Shown one piece after another: positions 7,048 to 14,365 of a stretch of DNA of 17,061 bases. This stretch comes from Acidobacteria bacterium AH-259-G07 (GTDB lineage: Bacteria; Acidobacteriota; UBA6911; RPQK01; JADFOI01). A model generated the notes under the pieces. That model saw only the letters and a list, made by a program, of their open reading frames with translations. It had not been told where the DNA came from and made no database searches. How positions within the stretch are numbered: the first letter of the stretch is position 1; every line of letters starts with the position of its first letter. The stretch covers positions 1-17,061 of the forward strand of contig JALLON010000029.1 of the NCBI GenBank assembly GCA_027717925.1. Direction: 5' to 3'. A program made the position numbers and the translations under genes.

Positions 7048-8499
7048 ATGGTGGCTAACAAGAATCAGTCGCTGCATCGAAACAAACGATATGCCCTCAT
7101 TCTAGCTGCGGGTCAAAGTATCCGGTTCAAGTCTCTCAAGCCCAAAGTACTGCACCCCCTTTGCGGCAAATCTCTAATCTGCCACGTCTTGGACAAGCTC
7201 AAAGGTTTGAACATCGAGCGAACCTTCGTGGTTATCGGTCCTGATGGTGATGAGGTGAAAAGTGCACTTGGGGGATACCCTGTGAATTTTGTTTCCCAAA
7301 GCGAGCAATTGGGGACAGGCCACGCGGTAATGGCGGCCGCTCCTCAACTGAGAGATCTCAGGGGAAGCCTTCTCGTGCTCTATGCGGACACGCCGCTCAT
7401 TCGAACACAGACGCTGCGGCGACTTCTGAAAACTCGAGAAAAGCATAAGGCCGATCAGGTCTTGTTAACCACTGATTATGAGAATCCCTCTGGGTACGGC
7501 AGAATCATTCGCAATGAAAAGGGCGAGGCGATGGACATCGTTGAAGAAAAGGATGCCAGCGCTGAACAAAAAGCCATTCGCGAAGTCAACGCCGGCCTTA
7601 ACTGCTTTAGGATTCCCTCGCTGCTGGAGGCTCTATCACAATTGTCCCCAGCAAACGCTGCCCAAGAGTACTACCTAACAGACATACTTCGCATCCTGCG
7701 AAACGGCGGAAAGAAAGTCGTAACCATCTCGACTGACCTCCCCAATGAAGCACGGGGAGTTAACAACCGAGAGGAACTCTCACTGGTTGAGATCAATTTG
7801 AGGGCTCAGATTGCTCGAAGATGGATGCTTGAAGGAGTAACCATTCTGAATCCTTCCTCCGTTTACATCGACGAATCTGTCGAACTCTCTCCAGATGCGA
7901 TCATTTATCCCGGTGTTCTTCTGGAAGGAAAAACCAAAGTCGGCGCCGGCTGCGTGATCCACAGCTTCTGCCACCTGAAAGACACCGTTCTCGACCAAGA
8001 AGTCATGGTTGACCAGTGCTCTGTGATACGCAACAGCAGCATTGGAAAAAACACCCGGGTAGGCCCTTTTGCTCATTTGCGAGATAACACCGTTATCGGG
8101 CCTGAAGCCCGCATCGGAAGCTTCGTGGAGGTCAAGAAGTCGCGAATTGGAAAAAGGACCACAGCTGCCCACCTGAGCTACCTGGGAGACGCTGAAATTG
8201 GAAGTCAAGTCAATGTGGGCGCCGGCACGATCACCTGCAACTATGACGGCATCCGGAAGCATAAAACCGTAATCGAGGACCAGGTTTTTATTGGCAGCGA
8301 CAGCCAGTTGGTCGCTCCGGTCACGCTCCACCAGGGCTCCTATGTGGCGGCCGGTTCCTCAATTACGGAAGATGTACCTGAGTACGCCCTAGGAATCGCC
8401 CGTGCCAGACAGATCAACAAGGAAGGATGGACGAGGCGAAGGGCTGGAGAACAAAAGAAAAAAGAAAAAAGAAAAAAGAAAGAACAGCAAGAGAGCTGA
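7048..8499 (+). CDS. glmU: Bifunctional N-acetylglucosamine-1-phosphate uridyltransferase / glucosamine-1-phosphate acetyltransferase
   Basis: GlmU acetylates glucosamine-1-phosphate and then couples it to UTP to give UDP-GlcNAc, precursor of peptidoglycan and LPS. The protein is 483 aa against about 456 in E. coli. The N-terminal pyrophosphorylase domain shows LILAAGQSIRFKSLKPKVLH (17-36), QSEQLGTGHA (84-93), YADTPLI with Asp114, NPSGYGRI (146-153) and EVNAGLNCF (179-187). The C-terminal left-handed beta helix starts near residue 265 and shows KKSRIGKRTTAAHLSYLGD with catalytic His375, then NVGAGTITCNYDG (389-401). An odd point is the nucleotide loop: it reads GQSIRF where most homologues have GxGTRM. 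Another is the extra C-terminal tail of nearly pure Lys/Glu/Arg (about 468-481). ATG 7048 lies five bases after AGGAGG (7037-7042). The stop codon lies inside the terminal repeat of the next element. Confidence 0.95.
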   Translation: MVANKNQSLHRNKRYALILAAGQSIRFKSLKPKVLHPLCGKSLICHVLDKLKGLNIERTFVVIGPDGDEVKSALGGYPVNFVSQSEQLGTGHAVMAAAPQLRDLRGSLLVLYADTPLIRTQTLRRLLKTREKHKADQVLLTTDYENPSGYGRIIRNEKGEAMDIVEEKDASAEQKAIREVNAGLNCFRIPSLLEALSQLSPANAAQEYYLTDILRILRNGGKKVVTISTDLPNEARGVNNREELSLVEINLRAQIARRWMLEGVTILNPSSVYIDESVELSPDAIIYPGVLLEGKTKVGAGCVIHSFCHLKDTVLDQEVMVDQCSVIRNSSIGKNTRVGPFAHLRDNTVIGPEARIGSFVEVKKSRIGKRTTAAHLSYLGDAEIGSQVNVGAGTITCNYDGIRKHKTVIEDQVFIGSDSQLVAPVTLHQGSYVAAGSSITEDVPEYALGIARARQINKEGWTRRRAGEQKKKEKRKKKEQQES

Positions 8500-8696
8500 C
8501 CACAGAATCCAGAATCCAGAAGTCAGAATTCAGAATCCAGAATAACTAACTTGAATTTCATCGCCTGTCCCAATTGTTCCCCACGTCGAATGGGATGAGG
8601 AGGAAAAAAACTTCATCTTTCGACCAAACAATCTTCTCCTGTGTGTTCATATTCTGGATTCTGGATTCTGACTTCTGGATTCTGGTCTGTGGTCAG
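8496..8696. repeat. Heptamer-armed inverted repeat element, copy B
   Basis: Five GAAnnCA units (8505-8539; nn = TC, GT or TT) are followed by a core of about 115 bp and four units in the opposite orientation (8655-8682). The outer ends are a perfect 11-bp inverted repeat, CTGACCACAGA at 8496-8506 and its complement at 8686-8696. The TGA stop codons of glmU (8497-8499) and carB (8693-8695) both lie within these ends. The core differs from copies A and D except for possible weak similarity around ATCGCCTG. The element fills the entire convergent gap, so it could act as a two-way transcription terminator through its folded RNA, although it lacks a classic GC stem with a T-run. Confidence 0.85.
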
Positions 8697-11600
8697 TGCT
8701 GTGCGGCTGGTTGCCTCTCAAGCGCATGGTATTCCTGCAAACTTTTGACGCTGATCTCTTCTCGCTGCAGCGCGCGGATTGCATTGACAGCGGCAGCAGC
8801 GGCTGAAAGGGTGGTTATACAGGGTGTACCGTACTGCGTACAAGCCCTACGAATGGCTTTTTCATCAAAAAAGGACTCCCGTCCTAAAGGAGTATTGACC
8901 ACCAAATCGATTCTTTTGCTTTTAATGAGATCAACGACATTTGGACGACCTTCGTTGACCTTGTAAACCGTTTCTGTTTCAAGGTCTGATTCACGCAACA
9001 CTTTGGCCGTTCCGCGGGTAGCCACAATCTGAAAGCCAAGTTCCTGGAAATCTCTGGTGATATTGGAAATGAAACGTTTGTCCCTCTGGTTCACACTGAT
9101 AAAAACGACGCCTCCTTGCGGGAGATGCACGCCGGCGCTGATCTGAGCTTTGGCATAAGCGTACCCGAAGCTTTCTGAAGCGCCCATCACCTCGCCGGTC
9201 GACTTCATTTCGGGCCCCAGGATGGTGTCGACTCCTGGGAACTTATTGAAAGGAAAGACAGGAGTTTTGATAAAACAATAGCGAACTTGCAGATCCTGAG
9301 TAAGACTCAGCTCTTGGAGCTTTTGACCAATCATCAGCTGGGCGGCCACCTTCGCCAAGGGCACCCCAGTGGCTTTGCTTACAAATGGAACAGTTCGACT
9401 GGCCCGTGGATTAACCTCCAAAACGTACACTTTATCGCCAACCACGGCAAACTGGACGTTCATCAGCCCGACTACACCCAGTGTCTGTCCCAGTTTGCGC
9501 GTATATTCTCGCATGGTTTCCAGGTGTTCTTCCTGGATCACAATGGGAGGCAAGACTGAAGTACTATCGCCGGAGTGGATACCTGCCTCTTCAATGTGCT
9601 CCATGATGCCGCCAATCACGACCCTGCTTCCATCAGCCAGTGCATCAACATCGTATTCGCGGGCATCCTCGAGAAACTTGTCGATCAGAACAGGATGTTC
9701 CGGAGACACGTCCACGGCGGAACTGACGTACTTGTCGAGTGACTTTTCATCAAAAATGATGGCCATCGCCCGGCCCCCCAACACATAGGATGGTCTCACC
9801 AAAACGGGATAACCGATTTTTTGGCCGATTTCCCTGGCTTCCTCCACCGACATGGCGGTGCCGTTGTCAGGCTGGGGGATGTTGAGGTCACGCAGCAGCT
9901 GCCCGAATCTCTTGCGATCCTCCGCCAGGTCAATCGACTCGGGAGAAGTTCCAATGATGGGCACACCGGCGTCAAAAAGCTTCAAGGCCAGCTTGAGAGG
10001 AGTTTGTCCACCAAACTGGACGATAACCCCATCCGGTTTTTCTTTCTCTACAATGGCCATCACATCCTCAAAACTCAGTGGCTCAAAGTAGAGTCGATCC
10101 GAGGTGTCATAGTCTGTGGACACCGTCTCCGGATTGCAGTTGATCATAATGGTCTCAAATCCCGCCTGTTTCAAAGCGAAGGCGGCGTGGCAACAGCAAT
10201 AGTCAAACTCAATTCCCTGGCCGATGCGATTAGGCCCGCTTCCCAGAATAATGATCTTCCGGCGCTCGGAAGGTTCTGTCTCATCCTCTCGTTCATAAGT
10301 GGAGTAAAGGTAAGGCGTATAGGACTCAAATTCTGCTGCACAGGTGTCAACACATTTAAAGACCGGCAGGATGCCGTGCCCTTTCCGATAATTCCACAAA
10401 TCCAACTCAGTCAGTGAGGGACCGAGAATCTGGGCTAGGCGAAGGTCCGAAAGACCCTCTCGCTTTGCCTGGCGTACCAACTCGGGGTCGATGGTCTCCA
10501 GATCCTCTTTGCCCAAGCTCTGGCCAAGCCTGATGATCTGGAGAATCTGGTTGAGGAACCAGCGATCGATCTTCGTCAACTCGTGAATCTCATCGAGACT
10601 GTAACCCTCCAAAAAGGCCAAGCGAATGTAAGCTAATCGCTGAGGTGTGGGCTGAATTAGATTTTCCCGAATCCGCTCTTTCGAAACTTTTTCACTGGCC
10701 AAAGTCTTTCCCGTTTCCTGAGAGCGCAAACTTTTGAGCAGGGCTTCACGGAAAGTTCGGCCGATGGCCATCACTTCCCCTACCGATTTCATCTGAGTAC
10801 CCAGAATGGTGCTGGCTTCCGGAAATTTCTCGAAATTCCACTTGGGCACTTTCACCACCACGTAATCCAGAGTAGGCTCGAAACAGGCAGGGGTCTTCAG
10901 AGTGATGTCGTTAGGAATCTCGTCCAATGTATAACCGACGGCCAATTTGGCAGCGATCTTGGCAATAGGAAAACCAGTGGCTTTTGAGGCAAGTGCCGAG
11001 CTTCTGCTCACTCGCGGATTCATCTCGATAACGACCATCCTTCCCGTTTCTGGATGAACGGCGAACTGAATGTTCGCTCCACCCGTCTCCACGCCCACTT
11101 TGCGGATGATGGCAATGGCGGCATCACGCATAAGCTGGTACTCTTTGTCAGACAGAGTTTGGGCGGGGGCGACGGTAATGGAATCGCCCGTGTGCACTCC
11201 CATGGCGTCAAAATTCTCAATGGAGCAGATGATCACGACATTGTCATTCAGGTCGCGCATGACTTCGAGCTCAAATTCCTTCCAGCCGATGATCGATTCC
11301 TCGACCAGGATTTCGTGAATGGGAGAGAGCTGAAGTCCGCGGCTGGCAATTTCTTCAAACTCTTCGCTGTTGAAAGCGATTCCACCTCCAGTTCCCCCAA
11401 GAGTGTAGGAGGGACGAATCACGGCAGGAAGTCCAATCTTGTCGACAATTCCGGCAGCCTCTTTAAGGCTGTTGGCAAATCCAGATGGAGGTACTTCCAG
11501 GCTGACCTCTTCAATAGCAGTCCTGAAAAGGCGACGATCCTCGGCCACCCTGATTGCATTCAATTTAGCGCCGATCATTTCGACGCCAAATTGATCCAGA

Positions 11601-11920
11601 ATCCCCTCTTCACACAGTTCGACCGAAACATTCAGTCCAGTCTGGCCACCCACAGTGGGTAGCAAAGCATCCGGACGCTCGCGCTTGATAATTTCCCCCA
11701 CATACTCGCTGGTGAGAGGCTCAATGTAGGTCCGTGTGGCAAACTCCGGGTCTGTCATGATGGTGGCCGGATTGGAGTTGACCAGCACTACCTGAAAACC
11801 GTCGCTCAGGAGAGCTTTGCAGGCTTGAGTTCCTGAGTAATCAAACTCGCAGGCTTGACCGATGATAATCGGGCCCGATCCCACGATGAGGATTTTGTGA
11901 ATGTCCGTTCGCTTAGGCAT
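8693..11920 (-). CDS. carB: Carbamoyl-phosphate synthase, large subunit
   Basis: This is the synthetase subunit that makes carbamoyl phosphate from bicarbonate, two ATP and the ammonia delivered by CarA, for pyrimidine and arginine synthesis. At 1075 aa it matches the usual length (1073 in E. coli). Two homologous halves each begin with the carbamoyl-phosphate synthase fold (ILIVGSGPIIIGQACEFDYSG near residue 10; IILGSGPNRIGQGIEFDYCC in the second half) and contain an ATP-grasp domain (IRPSYTLGGTGGG; VRPSYVLGGRAMA). The ends EMNPRVSRSSALASKATG and EVNPRASRTVPFVSKATG mark the metal-binding parts. An MGS-like regulatory domain fills roughly the last 140 residues. ATG 11920 is the only sensible start, yet AAGAAGG abuts it with no spacer, so initiation may be weak or coupled. 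carA is 122 bp upstream, the gap filled mostly by heptamer repeats. Confidence 0.97.
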   Translation of the reverse strand: MPKRTDIHKILIVGSGPIIIGQACEFDYSGTQACKALLSDGFQVVLVNSNPATIMTDPEFATRTYIEPLTSEYVGEIIKRERPDALLPTVGGQTGLNVSVELCEEGILDQFGVEMIGAKLNAIRVAEDRRLFRTAIEEVSLEVPPSGFANSLKEAAGIVDKIGLPAVIRPSYTLGGTGGGIAFNSEEFEEIASRGLQLSPIHEILVEESIIGWKEFELEVMRDLNDNVVIICSIENFDAMGVHTGDSITVAPAQTLSDKEYQLMRDAAIAIIRKVGVETGGANIQFAVHPETGRMVVIEMNPRVSRSSALASKATGFPIAKIAAKLAVGYTLDEIPNDITLKTPACFEPTLDYVVVKVPKWNFEKFPEASTILGTQMKSVGEVMAIGRTFREALLKSLRSQETGKTLASEKVSKERIRENLIQPTPQRLAYIRLAFLEGYSLDEIHELTKIDRWFLNQILQIIRLGQSLGKEDLETIDPELVRQAKREGLSDLRLAQILGPSLTELDLWNYRKGHGILPVFKCVDTCAAEFESYTPYLYSTYEREDETEPSERRKIIILGSGPNRIGQGIEFDYCCCHAAFALKQAGFETIMINCNPETVSTDYDTSDRLYFEPLSFEDVMAIVEKEKPDGVIVQFGGQTPLKLALKLFDAGVPIIGTSPESIDLAEDRKRFGQLLRDLNIPQPDNGTAMSVEEAREIGQKIGYPVLVRPSYVLGGRAMAIIFDEKSLDKYVSSAVDVSPEHPVLIDKFLEDAREYDVDALADGSRVVIGGIMEHIEEAGIHSGDSTSVLPPIVIQEEHLETMREYTRKLGQTLGVVGLMNVQFAVVGDKVYVLEVNPRASRTVPFVSKATGVPLAKVAAQLMIGQKLQELSLTQDLQVRYCFIKTPVFPFNKFPGVDTILGPEMKSTGEVMGASESFGYAYAKAQISAGVHLPQGGVVFISVNQRDKRFISNITRDFQELGFQIVATRGTAKVLRESDLETETVYKVNEGRPNVVDLIKSKRIDLVVNTPLGRESFFDEKAIRRACTQYGTPCITTLSAAAAAVNAIRALQREEISVKSLQEYHALERQPAAQH

Positions 11921-11949
11921 CCTTCTTAAGCTATTGAGCTATTAAGCTG

Positions 11950-12040
11950 TGAGTTCTAAGTTCTAAGTTCTGAGTTTTGAGTGCTGAGTTCTGGATTCTG
12001 GATTCTGGATTCTCAATCGTGGCTCCTGGCTCCTGACCCC
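11950..12040. repeat. One-sided heptamer tandem array between carA and carB (copy C)
   Basis: Thirteen 7-bp units run in unbroken phase on the plus strand: TGAGTTC, TAAGTTC twice, TGAGTTT, TGAGTGC, TGAGTTC, TGGATTC three times, TCAATCG, TGGCTCC twice, TGACCCC. Unlike the other copies there is no opposing array or core. The units drift in steps across the array, as expected of local duplication followed by point change. If carA and carB share one transcript, the array is part of its intercistronic region. Confidence 0.85.
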
Positions 12041-12042
12041 CA

Positions 12043-13140
12043 TCACGCATCAGCGCCTTCTTTCATTAGGCGAATGAAATCGTCAAACAAATAGAACGAA
12101 TCGTGTGGTCCCGGAGAGGCTTCGGGATGGTACTGAACCGAAAAAACGGGAAGATAGCGATGCCGAAACCCTTCAAGCGTCTGGTCGTTCAGGTTCATGT
12201 GAGTGATTTGAATCTCCGTGTTCTTGAGTGAGTCAGGATCAACTGCAAAACCGTGGTTGTGGGTGGTAATCTCCACTTTACTATTGATCAGGTTTTTCAC
12301 CGGTTGGTTACCTCCCCGGTGTCCAAATTTCAGTTTGTAGGTTTTCCCTCCCAAGGCCAACGCCAGCAATTGGTGTCCCAAACAGATTCCGAAGATCGGT
12401 TTTTTGCCTATCAATTTTCTGAAATTCTCCACGATGTACTGCAGCGGTTCGGGGTCCCCGGGGCCGTTGGAAAGGAAAATGCCATCCGGATCCAATGCCA
12501 GTACGTCCTCAGCACTGGTCACGGCCGGAACAACAGTGAGATCACACCCTCGGCCAGCCAAGCAGCGCAATATATTCGTCTTAATGCCAAAATCATAGGC
12601 AACGACACGGAACCGAGGATTTTCGGCAGGCCAAGTGTAGGTCTCAGTCACAGTAACGGAGCGTACATAGTCGCTTCCTTCCATAGGAGGATGCTCGTGT
12701 ACTTTCCGTCCTAACGACTGCAGATCGAAATCATCCCTGGAGATAATACCGCGCATGGCTCCCCCCTCACGAATGTGGCGAACCAGGGCACGCGTATCGA
12801 TCTCGGCAATACCCGGAATGGAATTTTCTCTGAGGTAGTCATCCAAGGTTTTCTCCCCTCTCCAGTTGCTAAAAATCGGGCTGCACTGGCGCACGACAAA
12901 GCCTTCCACAAAGGGCTTTCGCGACTCGTCGTCCTCTGAATTGATCCCATAGTTCCCAATCTCCGGCTGAGTCATCACCACAACTTGGCCGGCATAGGAA
13001 GGGTCGGTCAAAACCTCCTGGTAGCCTGTCATGGAAGTGTTGAAGACCACTTCCCCCAGACACTCCCCTTCCACCCCAAACCCAAGGCCTTCAAACAACG
13101 TTCCATCTTCCAGATAAAGAAGTGCTTTTTGCGTTTTCAT
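12043..13140 (-). CDS. carA: Carbamoyl-phosphate synthase, small (glutaminase) subunit
   Basis: CarA hydrolyses glutamine and passes ammonia to CarB. The protein is 365 aa from ATG 13140. The N-terminal CPSase domain (ALLYLEDGTLFEG, VVFNTSMTGYQEVLTDPSY) is followed by a class I glutamine amidotransferase domain from about residue 176. The nucleophile is Cys253 in GICLGHQLLA, and His338 and Glu340 in VQYHPEASPGPHDS complete the triad. SNGPGDP (224-230) is the usual oxyanion loop region. The open frame extends to 13209, but those 23 extra codons are heptamer-repeat DNA (FWILASGFWILDS), so ATG 13140 is preferred. It lies just inside repeat element D and has no clear Shine-Dalgarno site, which is unusual for this gene. 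The order lepB-carA-carB on one strand suggests a run of genes punctuated by repeat elements. Confidence 0.95.
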   Translation of the reverse strand: MKTQKALLYLEDGTLFEGLGFGVEGECLGEVVFNTSMTGYQEVLTDPSYAGQVVVMTQPEIGNYGINSEDDESRKPFVEGFVVRQCSPIFSNWRGEKTLDDYLRENSIPGIAEIDTRALVRHIREGGAMRGIISRDDFDLQSLGRKVHEHPPMEGSDYVRSVTVTETYTWPAENPRFRVVAYDFGIKTNILRCLAGRGCDLTVVPAVTSAEDVLALDPDGIFLSNGPGDPEPLQYIVENFRKLIGKKPIFGICLGHQLLALALGGKTYKLKFGHRGGNQPVKNLINSKVEITTHNHGFAVDPDSLKNTEIQITHMNLNDQTLEGFRHRYLPVFSVQYHPEASPGPHDSFYLFDDFIRLMKEGADA

Positions 13141-13147
13141 ATGACTA

Positions 13148-13359
13148 GAATCTAGAATCCAGAATCCAGAAGCCAGAATCCAGAAGTCAGAAGCCAGAAT
13201 GCTGACCACCTGATCGCCTGACCTAATGTTGTCTCTTGCTCGTTGGTTAGCCGGTCAGCCTTTCGCTTGTCCGCAAACTTATGAGTTTTCCATCTCGCCT
13301 TCTGAATTCTAGATTCTGGATTCTGAATTCTGAATTCTGGATTCTGGATTCTGGATTCC
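13148..13359. repeat. Heptamer-armed inverted repeat element, copy D
   Basis: Eight GAAnnCA-type units (13148-13203) are followed by a 99-bp core (13204-13302) and eight opposed units (13303-13358), making it the most symmetrical copy. Unit variants are GAATCCA, GAAGCCA, GAAGTCA, GAATCTA and GAATGCT on the left, with TGGATTC, TGAATTC and TAGATTC on the right. The core has the same length as copy A. Positions 13226-13259 match 3056-3089 at 30 of 34 bases, and both cores end CGCCTTC before the right arm. GCTGACC (13201-13207) and GGTCAGC (13253-13259) form an internal inverted pair, as in copy A. The element reaches to one base from the lepB stop codon and eight bases from the carA start. Confidence 0.92.
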
Positions 13360-13953
13360 TCAGTGAATCAATCCTAGCTGTGACAAAGGCCAGTAACGAA
13401 AGATGGCTTCACCGAAGATGTTCTCTTTTGGAACACAGCCCCAGTTTCGACTATCGTTACTGGAGCTTCGGTGGTCTCCCAGCACAAAGAAATAATTGGG
13501 AGGCACAACCTCGGGGGGATAAGATTCATAGTCGAAATATTCCGGTGGAATGTAAGTCTCCGCTAACCTTTCCCCATTGATATAAACAACTCCCGACCGG
13601 ATCTCAACCGTTTCACCCGGAAGACCAATCACTCGCTTGATGAAGGACTTTGTCAGGTCCCTCGGAGGCCAGAAAACAACAATGTCTCCTCGTTCGATGT
13701 TTGAAAAATGATAGACGAATTTGTTTACAAAGATTCGGTCCTGTGCTCGGAGTTTAGGCTCCATGCTGGTACCTTCCACTTTCACCGGCTGCACAATGAA
13801 AATCACTATCAAAATCGCGGTCAGCGCCGCAAAAAAGATGTCTCTCACCCAACCTTGAAGCTCTCGAAAGAGAGACAAAGGATCCTCTGTAGTCCCTTTT
13901 TTTTCGCTGGACTCAACTGCCCGACCAGGAAATAAATCCCGCTGCACCGACAT
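13360..13953 (-). CDS. lepB: Signal peptidase I
   Basis: This is a membrane-anchored serine protease that removes signal peptides from exported proteins on the outer face of the cytoplasmic membrane. The protein is 197 aa. A cytoplasmic N-terminus of about 37 residues is followed by one membrane segment (about 38-55, IFFAALTAILIVIFIV). The catalytic domain has the serine motif GTSMEP with Ser63, the lysine motif SFIKRVIGLPGE with general base Lys106, and the conserved box GDHRSSSNDSRNWG (159-172). It is the short single-anchor type, common outside the gammaproteobacteria. ATG 13953 follows AGGAG at a spacing of nine bases. The TGA stop lies next to repeat element D, which separates it from carA. 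Confidence 0.95.
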   Translation of the reverse strand: MSVQRDLFPGRAVESSEKKGTTEDPLSLFRELQGWVRDIFFAALTAILIVIFIVQPVKVEGTSMEPKLRAQDRIFVNKFVYHFSNIERGDIVVFWPPRDLTKSFIKRVIGLPGETVEIRSGVVYINGERLAETYIPPEYFDYESYPPEVVPPNYFFVLGDHRSSSNDSRNWGCVPKENIFGEAIFRYWPLSQLGLIH

Positions 13954-13980
13954 CGTGCGCTACTCCTGTCCTCTCTAAAT

Positions 13981-14103
13981 CGGAGTTAACTCCGAAACGG
14001 ATAACAGTGCTGTCGTGCTGTCGGTCGCCTGAGGAGGACGCCACGACAGCACGAAGGCAAGAAAGCGCGACAGCACGAAGTCTGTCACGCATTTCGGAGT
14101 TAA
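13981..14103. repeat. Octamer-armed inverted repeat element with 12-bp terminal repeats
   Basis: The outer boundary is TTAACTCCGAAA (13986-13997) facing its exact complement TTTCGGAGTTAA (14092-14103). The left end also forms a perfect 14-bp palindrome, CGGAGTTAACTCCG (13981-13994). Inside, two 8-bp units GTGCTGTC (14007-14022) face five octamers on the other side (14040-14079: GCCACGAC, AGCACGAA, GGCAAGAA, AGCGCGAC, AGCACGAA), with a core of about 17 bp. A 13-bp direct repeat, CGACAGCACGAAG, recurs at 14044-14056 and 14068-14080. The plan matches the heptamer elements, but the unit length and sequence differ. It lies in the leader or promoter zone of lepB. Confidence 0.8.
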
Positions 14104-14322
14104 GTGTGCAACCAGCATTGTAGATAACATATTTGGAAAACCGAAAACAACCGTTTTGTCCGCTTTTATCCGCTGTTCGTACTAGGTTCGTCTTGTTACA
14201 CTCCCGGGGTTTATGACTCTTGCAGCCCGAAAAAAGTTGCAATAGGCAGAAAAAGTTTGATTCATCTTTTGCAGAAATTTCCCTTGTGGACGGTCGGACT
14301 GTTGAGCCAGAATCAGCGAGGA

Positions 14323-14350
14323 ATGATTACTGAAACCATTCAGTAATCAT
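14323..14350 (+). promoter_or_regulatory. Perfect 12-bp hairpin just before the arginine decarboxylase ribosome site
   Basis: ATGATTACTGAA (14323-14334), a 4-base loop ACCA, and the exact complement TTCAGTAATCAT (14339-14350). The ribosome site AAGGAG (14354-14359) starts four bases after the stem. There is no following T-run, so it is not a typical terminator. As DNA it could be an operator for a dimeric repressor; as RNA it could stabilise the leader or limit ribosome access. Confidence 0.6.
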
Positions 14351-14365
14351 GAGAAGGAGTGAGCA

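Larger units (their letters stand above)
13954..14365. other. Gene-free 412-bp region between divergent lepB and arginine decarboxylase genes
   Basis: No frame here looks like a protein. A minus-strand ORF running through it is low-complexity translation of the octamer repeats. The region holds the octamer element (13981-14103), a decamer pair TTTTGTCCGC and TTTTATCCGC (14154-14173), a short TTGCA/TGCAA inverted pair near 14215-14243, and the 12-bp hairpin at 14323-14350. Promoters for both flanking genes must lie here, but I found no convincing -35/-10 pair on either strand and no tRNA. Confidence 0.7.

Noticed and set aside
8574..8966. Plus-strand ORF across repeat copy B and the carB 3' end
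   Set aside because: It contains repeat-derived FWILDS peptide and then antisense of carB, with no independent coding signal.
9369..9788. ORFs antisense to carB (several of 80-200 aa)
   Set aside because: All lie within the well-conserved carB gene on the other strand and show no recognisable motif.
13913..14242. 109-aa minus-strand ORF as a gene
   Set aside because: It overlaps the lepB start, has no ribosome site or family motif, and its middle is translation of the octamer repeats.
14190..14245. tRNA gene in the gap before arginine decarboxylase
   Set aside because: GGTTCG and CCCGGGG fragments are present, but no cloverleaf, anticodon stem or acceptor stem can be formed on either strand.
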